NCBI GenBank assembly: GCA_017631375.1
Contig: JAGBTK010000051.1
Coordinates: 1 to 64,000, forward strand
DNA length: 64,000 nt
Direction of reading: 5' to 3'
From: Tidjanibacter sp.
Lineage (GTDB): Bacteria; Bacteroidota; Bacteroidia; Bacteroidales; Rikenellaceae
In this document: one piece after another, positions 26,112 to 33,301 of the stretch
Layout of the letters: each line of letters begins with the position of its first letter
Position numbering within the stretch: the stretch's first letter is position 1
Translations under genes and position numbers: made by a program
Notes under the pieces: model-generated
What the model saw: only the letters and a program-made list of their open reading frames with translations
Told to the model about the DNA's origin: nothing
The model's database searches: none

Positions 26112-27230
26112 ATGACTAAGGAGGAGAAATTAGAGCGAAAAACGGCTCGCAAAGCAGCCCGAGTAGAGCGCAAATCGGAGCGCAAAAGCCGTCGTGCGGA
26201 GCGCAGAGCACACCGCAGAGAACGAAGAGTCTATTGGCGCAAGTGGCGCGAGAATGACTATCAGACCTCGCGCGAGAAGGCACTCAGTGCAGAGGGGCAG
26301 GGTGTGATAATGCTCACCTCGCTAAAGGTGGCACCTTACATTTACTCATCTCGCTCGCAATTGATCATCATCGCCTTTACGGCAATTTTCGCGCTCTTGT
26401 TCATCAATATCTACACCCCATTTAACTCCTACTCGTGGGCACCGATGAACGAAACACGCTACTTTGTCAGCTCGACAATTGTAGTGGGTGGCGGACTTAT
26501 ATTGGTGATCCTCAGCCGAATAATAATGAACCTCTGCTCGCGCCGCAGAGGAATATACTATTGGTTGTATATACTTTGGATTATTTGCGAGATAGGATTA
26601 ATGGCCATCGGCTTTACAATTGTTGCCGTAGCACTTCGTATGCAAAACGACTTTATGCAGGCACTTGGCACCTCGTTTAAGAATACTGCACTCATCTACT
26701 GCATACCTTATATTATATCGCTCATCTATCTGAGTTGGCGCGAGAATCTACGTCGTCTGCAAGAGATGGAGAGAGCAAATGCGGCTGCAACCCCAATTCC
26801 AAGCACCGAGGAGGGTAGTGGCGACTCTGCCGAGCAGGAGGATATGAAGCAGGAACAGACAGAGCAAGTTGTTTACAATCAGCCTGCTATGTTGCACTTC
26901 TACGACGAGCGCGGCGAGTTGCGATTGTCTGTTGGCAGTGAGAGTCTGATATATATCGAGGCGGCAGACAACTACACATGCATCCACTACCTCAATAAGG
27001 GCGTAGTGCGCAAGACTATGATTCGCAGCAGCCTTAAACGCATAGGCGAGCAGCTCAGTGGCAGTAATGTGCGTCGTTGCCACCGCTCCTATATGGCCAA
27101 CCTCGATCAAGTGAAAATTATCCGCAGGGATAAGGAGGGTGCTCACCTGGAGATGGGTATTGATGGAGTGCCCGACATCCCGATCTCAAAGACCTACAGC
27201 AACGATATTTTGCAGTGGTTTATCGGGTAG
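26112..27230 (+). CDS. membrane-bound LytTR transcription regulator
   Basis: 372-residue protein. An extremely basic N-terminal segment (about 60 residues, Arg/Lys-rich) precedes four transmembrane helices (about residues 78-215), a low-complexity acidic linker, and a C-terminal LytTR DNA-binding domain (about 275-372: SLIYIEAADNYTCIHY, SLKRIGEQL, RCHRSYMANLDQVKII, ISKTYSNDI). There is no receiver domain, so it is a one-component, membrane-tethered regulator. ATG 26112 is preferred to an upstream in-frame codon at 26043, which would overlap the promoter repeat. A second gene of this design lies at 60.8 kb. Confidence 0.85.
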   Translation: MTKEEKLERKTARKAARVERKSERKSRRAERRAHRRERRVYWRKWRENDYQTSREKALSAEGQGVIMLTSLKVAPYIYSSRSQLIIIAFTAIFALLFINIYTPFNSYSWAPMNETRYFVSSTIVVGGGLILVILSRIIMNLCSRRRGIYYWLYILWIICEIGLMAIGFTIVAVALRMQNDFMQALGTSFKNTALIYCIPYIISLIYLSWRENLRRLQEMERANAAATPIPSTEEGSGDSAEQEDMKQEQTEQVVYNQPAMLHFYDERGELRLSVGSESLIYIEAADNYTCIHYLNKGVVRKTMIRSSLKRIGEQLSGSNVRRCHRSYMANLDQVKIIRRDKEGAHLEMGIDGVPDIPISKTYSNDILQWFIG

Positions 27231-27251
27231 TGGTTCTCGCTACCTCATAAT

Positions 27252-27289
27252 AAAAAAGTAGTCTGTGATAATTCACAGACTACTTTTTT
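27252..27289. terminator. bidirectional terminator between LytTR gene and argS
   Basis: Perfect 17-bp arms with TAAT loop; core AAGTAGTCTGTGA is identical to that of the gdhA terminator. A- and T-runs flank it, serving both convergent genes. Confidence 0.95.
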
Positions 27290-27342
27290 ATTGATATGCT
27301 CCTCACAAGAGAAGTGCAAAATTTGCCAGCCGGATAAACTTA

Positions 27343-29112
27343 CTACATTCTGGAAGGTACTGTAATACCCAACAATCCCATACCGGTCTTGATGACCTTT
27401 GCCACCAGTGCCGACAACTGCAAGCGCATGGCGCGAATTGCAGCGTTCTCCTCGCGGAGAATCGAGTGGTCGTGGTAGTAGCCATTGTACATCTTCGCCA
27501 AGTCGTAGACGTATGCGGCAATCAGTGCGGGCGAGTAGTTCTCACCAGCCGACAATACGGTTGCGGGGAAGTCTACCAGATATTTGATAAGCTCCACCTC
27601 CTCAGGGAGATAGGTAGCGCCATTGCTATTGAGTACCTCGCCCTCGGCCTTACGCAACACCGAGCAGATACGAGCGTGAGTGTACTGTACGAAGGGGCCT
27701 GTATTACCATTGAAATCGATACTCTCGCGGGGGTTGAAGAGCATAGTCTTCTTGGGATCTACCTTCAGGATGAAGTATTTGAGTGCGCCCAGACCTACTG
27801 TGTGGCATACCTCAGCAACCTCAGCCTCGCTCAGGCCATCGAGCTTGCCGAGCTCCTGCGACATCTCTTTTGCAGTGCCCACCATATCCTCGATAAGATC
27901 GTCAGCATCAACCACAGTACCCTCGCGCGACTTCATCTTACCCTCAGGTAGCTCCACCATACCATAGGAGAGGTGGAAGATATCGTCGCTCCACGCGTAG
28001 CCCAACTTCTTGAGCACGAGTTTCAGCACCTGGAAGTGGTAGTTCTGCTCATTACCCACAACATATATCATACCGTCGAGCGAGTTGTCCTCAAAACGAC
28101 GGAAAGCGGTACCGAGATCCTGAGTCATATATACCGAGGTGCCGTCGCCACGGAGGAGCAGCTTCTCGTCAAGACCATCACCAGTCAGATCGATCCATAC
28201 CGAGCCATCTTCGCGACGGTAGAACACGCCCTTTGAAAGACCCTCGTCAACCAACTCTTTACCATGTAGATAGGTCTGCGACTCGTAGTAAATTTTGTCG
28301 AAGTTAACGCCCATAGCCTTGTAGGTAACATCAAAGCCCTCATAAACCCAGCCGTTCATCTTCTCCCACAGAGCGCGTACCTCGCTGTCGCCCATCTCCC
28401 ACTTGCGGAGCATCTCCTGAGCATCGCGAAGAATAGGAGCCTGCTTCTTAGCCTCCTCCTCAGTCATACCGCCTGCCACGAGCTCTGCAACCTCAGCCTT
28501 GTAGTGCTTGTCGAACTCTACATAGTATTTACCTACCAGGTGGTCGCCCTTCATACCACTGCTCTCGGGGGTCTCGCCCTCGCCATAACGCTGCCAAGCA
28601 ATCATACTCTTGCAGATGTGGATGCCGCGGTCGTTTACCAGATTGGCCTTGATGACATTGTAGCCACATGCCGAGAGAATCTGCGATACGGAGTAACCGA
28701 GCAGATTGTTACGAATATGGCCCAGGTGGAGAGGCTTGTTGGTATTAGGCGAGGAGTACTCTACCATCACAGTCTTGCCATTCGAGGCAGCGATACCGTA
28801 GTTCTCGGTAGCAGCCATTTCGGCAAAACGCTCAGCCCAGAACGACTCGCAAAGCGAGATGTTCAGGAAGCCCTTGATAACATTGTAGGACTTCACCTGC
28901 TCGGGCAGACGGGCAGCAAGTGCCGCACCAATCTCCTCGGCAGTGGCATCGGGCGACTTGCGACTGGTGCGCAAGAGCGGAAATACAACCAAGGTGTAGT
29001 CACCCTCAAACTCCTTTCGTGTCTTCTGAAGCTGCAGATCGATACCTGTTGCTCCATAGAGTGCCTCAACGCACCCTGCAATCTCCTTCAAGAGGTGTTT
29101 CTCGATATTCAT
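27343..29112 (-). CDS. argS: arginyl-tRNA synthetase
   Basis: 589-residue class I synthetase charging tRNA-Arg. The N-terminal Add1 domain leads into the HIGH-type motif SSPNTNKPLHLGHIRNN (core HLGH) near residue 125, and the KMSKS-type position reads GKMKSREG. The C-terminal DALR anticodon-binding domain ends with GLLGITVPSRM. ATG at 29112 (MNIEKHLLKE) is chosen; the longer frame passes through the promoter. The gene for a tRNA-Arg (TCT) is about 3 kb away. Confidence 0.96.
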   Translation of the reverse strand: MNIEKHLLKEIAGCVEALYGATGIDLQLQKTRKEFEGDYTLVVFPLLRTSRKSPDATAEEIGAALAARLPEQVKSYNVIKGFLNISLCESFWAERFAEMAATENYGIAASNGKTVMVEYSSPNTNKPLHLGHIRNNLLGYSVSQILSACGYNVIKANLVNDRGIHICKSMIAWQRYGEGETPESSGMKGDHLVGKYYVEFDKHYKAEVAELVAGGMTEEEAKKQAPILRDAQEMLRKWEMGDSEVRALWEKMNGWVYEGFDVTYKAMGVNFDKIYYESQTYLHGKELVDEGLSKGVFYRREDGSVWIDLTGDGLDEKLLLRGDGTSVYMTQDLGTAFRRFEDNSLDGMIYVVGNEQNYHFQVLKLVLKKLGYAWSDDIFHLSYGMVELPEGKMKSREGTVVDADDLIEDMVGTAKEMSQELGKLDGLSEAEVAEVCHTVGLGALKYFILKVDPKKTMLFNPRESIDFNGNTGPFVQYTHARICSVLRKAEGEVLNSNGATYLPEEVELIKYLVDFPATVLSAGENYSPALIAAYVYDLAKMYNGYYHDHSILREENAAIRAMRLQLSALVAKVIKTGMGLLGITVPSRM

Positions 29113-29136
29113 CTTTGTCTGTTCGGAAAAATTTTT

Positions 29137-29154
29137 CGCAAAGATAATCATTTG
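29137..29154 (-). promoter_or_regulatory. argS promoter element shared with serS
   Basis: The 18 nt CGCAAAGATAATCATTTG (plus-strand reading) contain a minus-strand -7 box TATCTTTG at 29146-29139 and are identical to 44180-44197 ahead of serS. Confidence 0.7.
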
Positions 29155-29186
29155 CACCGATTTAGCCAACCCTTTTATACGCCCCA

Positions 29187-29218
29187 TTTGCGCAGGTTGG
29201 GGATAATTATTACTTTTG
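29187..29218 (+). promoter_or_regulatory. dusB promoter
   Basis: TTTG at 29187-29190, 20-nt spacer and TACTTTTG at 29211-29218 match the Bacteroidota consensus. The start codon follows 24 nt later. Confidence 0.65.
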
Positions 29219-29242
29219 TGGCACGAAAAATTGATTTGATAG

Positions 29243-30271
29243 ATGAAAATCGGAGATTTAGACCTCGGCGAAAAGACACTCCTCCTCGCACCGATGGAGG
29301 ATGTAACCGACCCCTCATTCCGCTATATGTGTAAGGAGTTTGGGGCTGATGTGGTATATACCGAATTCATCTCCTCCGACGGCCTTATCCGCGACGGTGC
29401 AAAGTCGGTTAAGAAGCTGGATATCTGCGACTTTGAGCGACCTGTCGGAATCCAGATCTATGGCCACCTGATTGAGCCTATGGTGGAGGCTGCACGCATT
29501 GCCGAGGCTGCAAATCCCGATATTATAGATATCAACTTTGGCTGCCCCGTGCGCAAAATCGCCACTCGCGGTGCCGGCAGCGGTATGATGCGAGATGTGC
29601 CACTGATGGTGGAAATGACGCGCCAGATTGTCAATGCCGTGAAGAAGCCAGTGACAGTCAAGACACGACTCGGCTGGGACGACGACAACAAAAATATCGA
29701 GGATATCGCGCTCCGACTGCAAGATGTTGGTATTAAAGCACTTACTATACACGGTCGCACCCGCGCACAGCTCTATACCGGCACTGCCGATTGGACGCTG
29801 ATTGGCAAAATCAAGAACGACCCGCGCATCCATATCCCTATCATCGGCAATGGCGACATCTGCTCGGCTCAGGGGGCAAAGGAGGCATTTGATAAGTATG
29901 GCGTGGATGGCGTGATGATTGGTCGCGCAACCTACGGCCGTCCCTGGATTTTCCGCGAGATAAAGCACTATTTGGCTACGGGCGAGATTCTCCCACAACC
30001 ATCTGTGCGCGAGAGAGTTGATATTGCAAAACGCCACCTCGCAAAGTCGATTGAGGTGAAGGGTGAGCATATTGGCGTTATCGAGATGCGTCGCCACCTG
30101 AGCAACTATTTCAAGGGTCTGCCCGACTTCAAGCAGACACGCATCAAACTCGTTACCCTCTACGATATCCCCGAACTCTTCGCTACGCTCGACTATGTGG
30201 CAGAGAATTGGGGCGACTACGATCTAAGCCAAACACTGCCGACACCTCTGAGTCACGAAGCAGGACGATAA
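29243..30271 (+). CDS. dusB: tRNA-dihydrouridine synthase, DusB-like
   Basis: 342-residue FMN-dependent enzyme reducing uridines in the D-loop of tRNA. The N-terminal TIM barrel starts with LLAPMEDVTDPSFR, and the catalytic Cys is in NFGCPVRKIATRGAGSGMM. Later GRTRAQLYTG, GNGDICSAQGA and MIGRATYGRPWIF phosphate-binding parts match DusB. The C-terminal helical domain contains RRHLSNYFKGLPDFK. Monocistronic, with its own promoter and a strong terminator behind it. Confidence 0.95.
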   Translation: MKIGDLDLGEKTLLLAPMEDVTDPSFRYMCKEFGADVVYTEFISSDGLIRDGAKSVKKLDICDFERPVGIQIYGHLIEPMVEAARIAEAANPDIIDINFGCPVRKIATRGAGSGMMRDVPLMVEMTRQIVNAVKKPVTVKTRLGWDDDNKNIEDIALRLQDVGIKALTIHGRTRAQLYTGTADWTLIGKIKNDPRIHIPIIGNGDICSAQGAKEAFDKYGVDGVMIGRATYGRPWIFREIKHYLATGEILPQPSVRERVDIAKRHLAKSIEVKGEHIGVIEMRRHLSNYFKGLPDFKQTRIKLVTLYDIPELFATLDYVAENWGDYDLSQTLPTPLSHEAGR

Positions 30272-30276
30272 GAAAA

Positions 30277-30308
30277 AAGAGAGAGTTTAGCACGCTAAAC
30301 TCTCTCTT
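30277..30308. terminator. bidirectional terminator between dusB and rimM
   Basis: Perfect 15-bp arms AAGAGAGAGTTTAGC / GCTAAACTCTCTCTT between convergent genes. Confidence 0.85.
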
Positions 30309-30327
30309 CTGTTTCTCCTAATTTATT

Positions 30328-30867
30328 TTATAGGTATAACTCCAACAGACCCTCCGGGAGCTGGAATTTAATCTCTCTCTTTCGGCGGGAGATTTTGCGG
30401 ATAAACTCATCAACGACAGGTACATAGACATCCTTACCATCAACCTCCACCTCAAATAGCGGGTTGATCTCGTCGTCGTTATATCCCACAATCTCGCCCT
30501 CCTCCTTCCGACCAACAAAGGTCACGCGCCAGCCGAGTAACTCCTCCATACTGCTCCACGCCTCGTCATCCTCGCCATCGTAGGCGGCAACTTCGGCATC
30601 GGGGTTGGTGGCATAGAATTCTCGACCGAGCAACTCCTCGCTGCGGCGTGGGGTATCGTAGTCGTCGATGGCAATCACCGCACCACGACCTCGACGCACA
30701 AAGGAGGATATAAAAAGAGGAACCGTCAGCGAGTTGATACTCACAAATAACGGTTCCTCCGAATCATAGTCGGCAGGAAAACGGTCGTAGAGGTTGGCTA
30801 CAACCTCACCCTCAGTACCATAGAGTTTGGTAAACTTTCCTACCGGCAGATTGCTCATAGCGGGCAA
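30328..30867 (-). CDS. rimM: ribosome maturation factor RimM
   Basis: 179-residue (from TTG) or 176-residue (from ATG 30858) 30S assembly factor that binds S19. The N-terminal RimM beta-barrel begins PVGKFTKLYGTEGEV; the C-terminal PRC-barrel part contains LLGWRVTF ... NPLFEVEVDGKDVYVPVVDEFI. The start is ambiguous: a GGAGG inside the rpsP end lies 8 nt before TTG 30867 but about 17 nt before ATG 30858. The rpsP stop is at 30871-30873, so translation is probably coupled. rpsP-rimM is the expected order. Confidence 0.92.
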   Translation of the reverse strand: MPAMSNLPVGKFTKLYGTEGEVVANLYDRFPADYDSEEPLFVSINSLTVPLFISSFVRRGRGAVIAIDDYDTPRRSEELLGREFYATNPDAEVAAYDGEDDEAWSSMEELLGWRVTFVGRKEEGEIVGYNDDEINPLFEVEVDGKDVYVPVVDEFIRKISRRKREIKFQLPEGLLELYL

Positions 30868-30870
30868 CTA

Positions 30871-31398
30871 CTAAGCCTCCTCTGCGGGAGCCTCAGCCTC
30901 AGCCTCCTCAGCAGCAGCGGCAGCAGCAGCCTCAGCGGCAGCAGCACGCTTTGCCTCAACAGCCTTAGCCTTAGCCTCGTTAACCTTAGCCTCCTCAGCC
31001 AAGCGAGCCTTAGCGGCAGCAGCCTTGTCACCTGCAATCTTGTTGGTCTTGGCAGCAATGCGGCCCTCTTTCTCACCCATCCACTTAGCGAACTTAGCCT
31101 CAGCAGCATTCTCATCAAATGCGCCCTTAGCTACACCACCAAGGAGGTGTTTCTTGTACAATACACCCTTGTACGAGAGAATTGCACGACAAGTATCAGT
31201 GGGTTGTGCGCCTTTCTGCAACCAATCCAGAGCTTTGTCAAAGTTCAGGTCGATTGTGGCAGGATTGGTGTTGGGATTGTAAGTACCAATCTTCTCGATA
31301 AATTTACCATCACGTGGCGCCCTGCCGTCTGCAACAACGATATGATAGAAAGCATAACCTTTCTTACCGTGTCTTGCCAATCTGATTTTTACAGACAT
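30871..31398 (-). CDS. rpsP: 30S ribosomal protein S16 with Ala/Glu-rich tail
   Basis: 175 residues, about twice the length of E. coli S16. Residues 1-80 are the S16 core ([40 protein letters not shown]), followed by a Lys-rich middle and a C-terminal Ala/Glu repeat ending in [12 protein letters not shown]. Long C-terminal extensions are usual in Bacteroidota S16. A hairpin CGCGTG/CACGCG lies in its leader at 31459-31474 and a minus-strand TATATTTG at 31492-31485. Confidence 0.95.
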   Translation of the reverse strand: MSVKIRLARHGKKGYAFYHIVVADGRAPRDGKFIEKIGTYNPNTNPATIDLNFDKALDWLQKGAQPTDTCRAILSYKGVLYKKHLLGGVAKGAFDENAAEAKFAKWMGEKEGRIAAKTNKIAGDKAAAAKARLAEEAKVNEAKAKAVEAKRAAAAEAAAAAAAEEAEAEAPAEEA

Positions 31399-31721
31399 TT
31401 TCTTAGCGTTTTATTAATTAATAATTTGTTGATTACAAGGGTTCTACCCCTGACTTTCCGCGTGTCTCCACGCGAAATAGCCCGCAAATATAATCACTTT
31501 TTCTCTGACTCGCAATTTTTTGGCGTTTTTTTTCACTATCAGCAAGATAGGGCAGGAAATACATACTCCGCACCAACTCCGCCTGACAATACTGTGTGGA
31601 TGTAAGGCATTGCGCTACGCACTCAAAAACGGCAGGCTTTTTGTTTTGGTGGGATGGTGCAGGTTGTCTGATGTGGCCACTTGCGGAGAACTAATTGTTT
31701 AATTTGTTTATAGACAGAGAG
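31399..31721. other. intergenic region between rpsP and the small lipoprotein
   Basis: 323 bp without a gene. It holds the rpsP leader (hairpin CGCGTG-tctc-CACGCG at 31459-31474) and the rpsP -7 box TATATTTG (minus, 31492-31485). The right half, leading to the lipoprotein gene, shows no clear promoter box. Confidence 0.6.
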
Positions 31722-32210
31722 ATGAAAAAAATTACTATGTTTTTGATGCTTACCATTGGTGCTATGTGTGTGTTTGGTCTCGTGGGGTGTAACGATGACG
31801 ATGGTCCCGATGCAACACAGTTATTGACTGGCACCTGGGAGCAGACGGCATCTGAGGGCTGGCTCCGAGAGAATGGCGAGCTGATCTACAAGTGGGACGA
31901 GAATGAGAGCGATACCCGCTTTGAATTTAAGCAAGACGGCAGTTTTGTGGAGTATCTCAGCGAAGGCTCGGGTTGGGATATCTACGCTCAGGGTACCTGG
32001 CACTGCAAGAACGATCTGCTGAGACTTCATTACCCCAATGAAGAGGGTACGGAGGACGATGAGGTTGTAGATATGCGCGTCTATTATATCACCGACTACA
32101 CCTTGTGGCTTGATTATCACTACGACGTTCGTGCCGAGAAACAGCACTATGTAGGCTTTATGCGCTCGGCCTTCCAGCGTATTACCTCAAGCACCCCTAT
32201 GCCATTGTAG
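31722..32210 (+). CDS. small lipoprotein, lipocalin-like fold possible
   Basis: 162 residues. Signal peptide with lipobox FGLVGC (Cys near residue 23), an Asp-rich NDDDGPD spacer, then a beta-rich domain with LLTGTWEQT ... RFEFKQDGSFVEYL ... GTWHCKNDLLRLHYP. Paired GTW motifs and alternating strands are typical of lipocalin-like/DUF domains in small Bacteroidota lipoproteins. Function unknown. ATG 31722 is chosen because it starts a standard signal peptide. The next feature downstream is tRNA-Arg. Confidence 0.75.
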   Translation: MKKITMFLMLTIGAMCVFGLVGCNDDDGPDATQLLTGTWEQTASEGWLRENGELIYKWDENESDTRFEFKQDGSFVEYLSEGSGWDIYAQGTWHCKNDLLRLHYPNEEGTEDDEVVDMRVYYITDYTLWLDYHYDVRAEKQHYVGFMRSAFQRITSSTPMPL

Positions 32211-32319
32211 TGGTGTGATTCGTCTTGTTCTATGGCAGCCCGATACTTTGAGTGTCGGGCTTTATTGTATATTTTTGGGGAGAAATTGCTTGATTGTTGG
32301 ATAAAACGAAAAAAACTCT

Positions 32320-32327
32320 TAATTTTG
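32320..32327 (+). promoter_or_regulatory. -7 promoter box for tRNA-Arg
   Basis: TAATTTTG, 11 nt upstream of the tRNA 5' end. Confidence 0.5.
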
Positions 32328-32338
32328 TCGCCCGAAAT

Positions 32339-32412
32339 GGTCTCGTAGCTCAGTTGGATAGAGCAACAGCCTTCTAAGCTGTGGGTCGTGGGTTCGAATC
32401 CCGCCGGGATCA
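32339..32412 (+). tRNA. tRNA-Arg (anticodon TCT)
   Basis: 74 nt fold into a standard cloverleaf: acceptor GGTCTCG/CGGGATC (two G-U pairs), D-stem GCTC/GAGC, anticodon stem ACAGC/GCTGT with loop CTTCTAA (TCT, reads AGA/AGG), T-stem GTGGG/CCCGC with TTCGAAT loop, discriminator A. CCA is not encoded. Confidence 0.95.
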
Positions 32413-32418
32413 CTTAAA

Positions 32419-32464
32419 AAAAAAGAGAAACGACAGAGCTGATGTTCTGTCGTTTCTCTTTTTT
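32419..32464 (+). terminator. tRNA-Arg terminator
   Basis: 19-bp perfect stem with an 8-nt loop, starting 7 nt after the tRNA and ending in six T. Confidence 0.92.
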
Positions 32465-32482
32465 AAGCTCCCCAGCGGTAGA

Positions 32483-32530
32483 GGCGTTAAGCGAAGCAGA
32501 CTGCAAGTCTGCGCAGTAGCCAATCACGCC
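32483..32530 (+). other. tRNA-like hairpin remnant (uncertain)
   Basis: A 7-bp hairpin GCAGACT-gca-AGTCTGC (32496-32512), resembling a tRNA-Cys anticodon arm, is enclosed by GGCGT (32483-32487) and ACGCC (32526-32530), just behind the tRNA-Arg terminator. There is no T-arm or complete acceptor, so it is at best a remnant, or the terminator of the minus-strand gene. Confidence 0.25.
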
Positions 32531-32550
32531 AAAGGCTTTTTTCAAAGCTA

Positions 32551-33258
32551 CTACTCCAACTCAGGATGTACGATCATCTTGGTTTTGGGGGTGGTGATCA
32601 ATTTCTGCAGTTTGTCGAGATCGGTTGGTTGACCGCTACCGCCAAAGTGGTAGGGGTAGAAGATCTCGGGCTCGATGGTGTTAATCACCTCTGCTGCCTG
32701 CTCGGGGAGCATTGTGTAGGGCTGATTTACCGCGAGGAACACCACATCCATACCTTTCTGTGCGAGCATATCGGGCTGAGGCTCGCTGTCGCCTGCTACA
32801 TAGATGCGCTCGCCGCCGATGGTGAGCACATAGCCGTTGTCGCGTCCCTTGGGGTGGAAGTTACTGCGTGCCTCAGTGTTGTGTGCAGCCACTGCCTCCA
32901 CCTTGAGCCAGCCGTCTATGGTCATACTCTCGCCATTGCGCATAATTTTGGCTGTCGGCTCCTTCTCTGCCACCTCGGGGTTGCAGATGAGGGTCTTGGG
33001 TGCGAGAGTCTTGATTGCCGCTGCGTCGTAGTGGTCACCGTGGCTGTGGGTGACGAGCACTACATCGGCTTTTGGGAGTGCCGAATAGTCTGCCTCGCTG
33101 CCTACGGGGTCGATATAGACCACCTTGTTGTCGTAGGATACGGCAATACTGCCGTGACCGAACATAATATAACTAATCTCCTTGCCATCCTTCGCGGTGT
33201 AGGTATCTACGGGATGGGGTGTGAAACTGAGTATTGCAGCCATCATTAAAGTAATCAT
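32551..33258 (-). CDS. exported metallo-beta-lactamase-fold hydrolase
   Basis: 235 residues with a hydrophobic N-terminus (MITLMMAAILSF) that may be a signal peptide. The MBL fold of the UlaG/UPF0173-like type carries THSHGDHYD (metal-binding HxHxDH), then a later AAHNT, GDSEP and YPYHFGG with further ligands. Small-molecule or phosphodiester substrates are known in the superfamily; none is indicated here. It is the last of three minus-strand genes (Nudix, S9 peptidase, MBL) with 43 nt before it. Confidence 0.85.
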   Translation of the reverse strand: MITLMMAAILSFTPHPVDTYTAKDGKEISYIMFGHGSIAVSYDNKVVYIDPVGSEADYSALPKADVVLVTHSHGDHYDAAAIKTLAPKTLICNPEVAEKEPTAKIMRNGESMTIDGWLKVEAVAAHNTEARSNFHPKGRDNGYVLTIGGERIYVAGDSEPQPDMLAQKGMDVVFLAVNQPYTMLPEQAAEVINTIEPEIFYPYHFGGSGQPTDLDKLQKLITTPKTKMIVHPELE

Positions 33259-33301
33259 AAGATAAGCAGTTAATTAATTAGTATTTTAAGCAACGGTTAT
33301 T

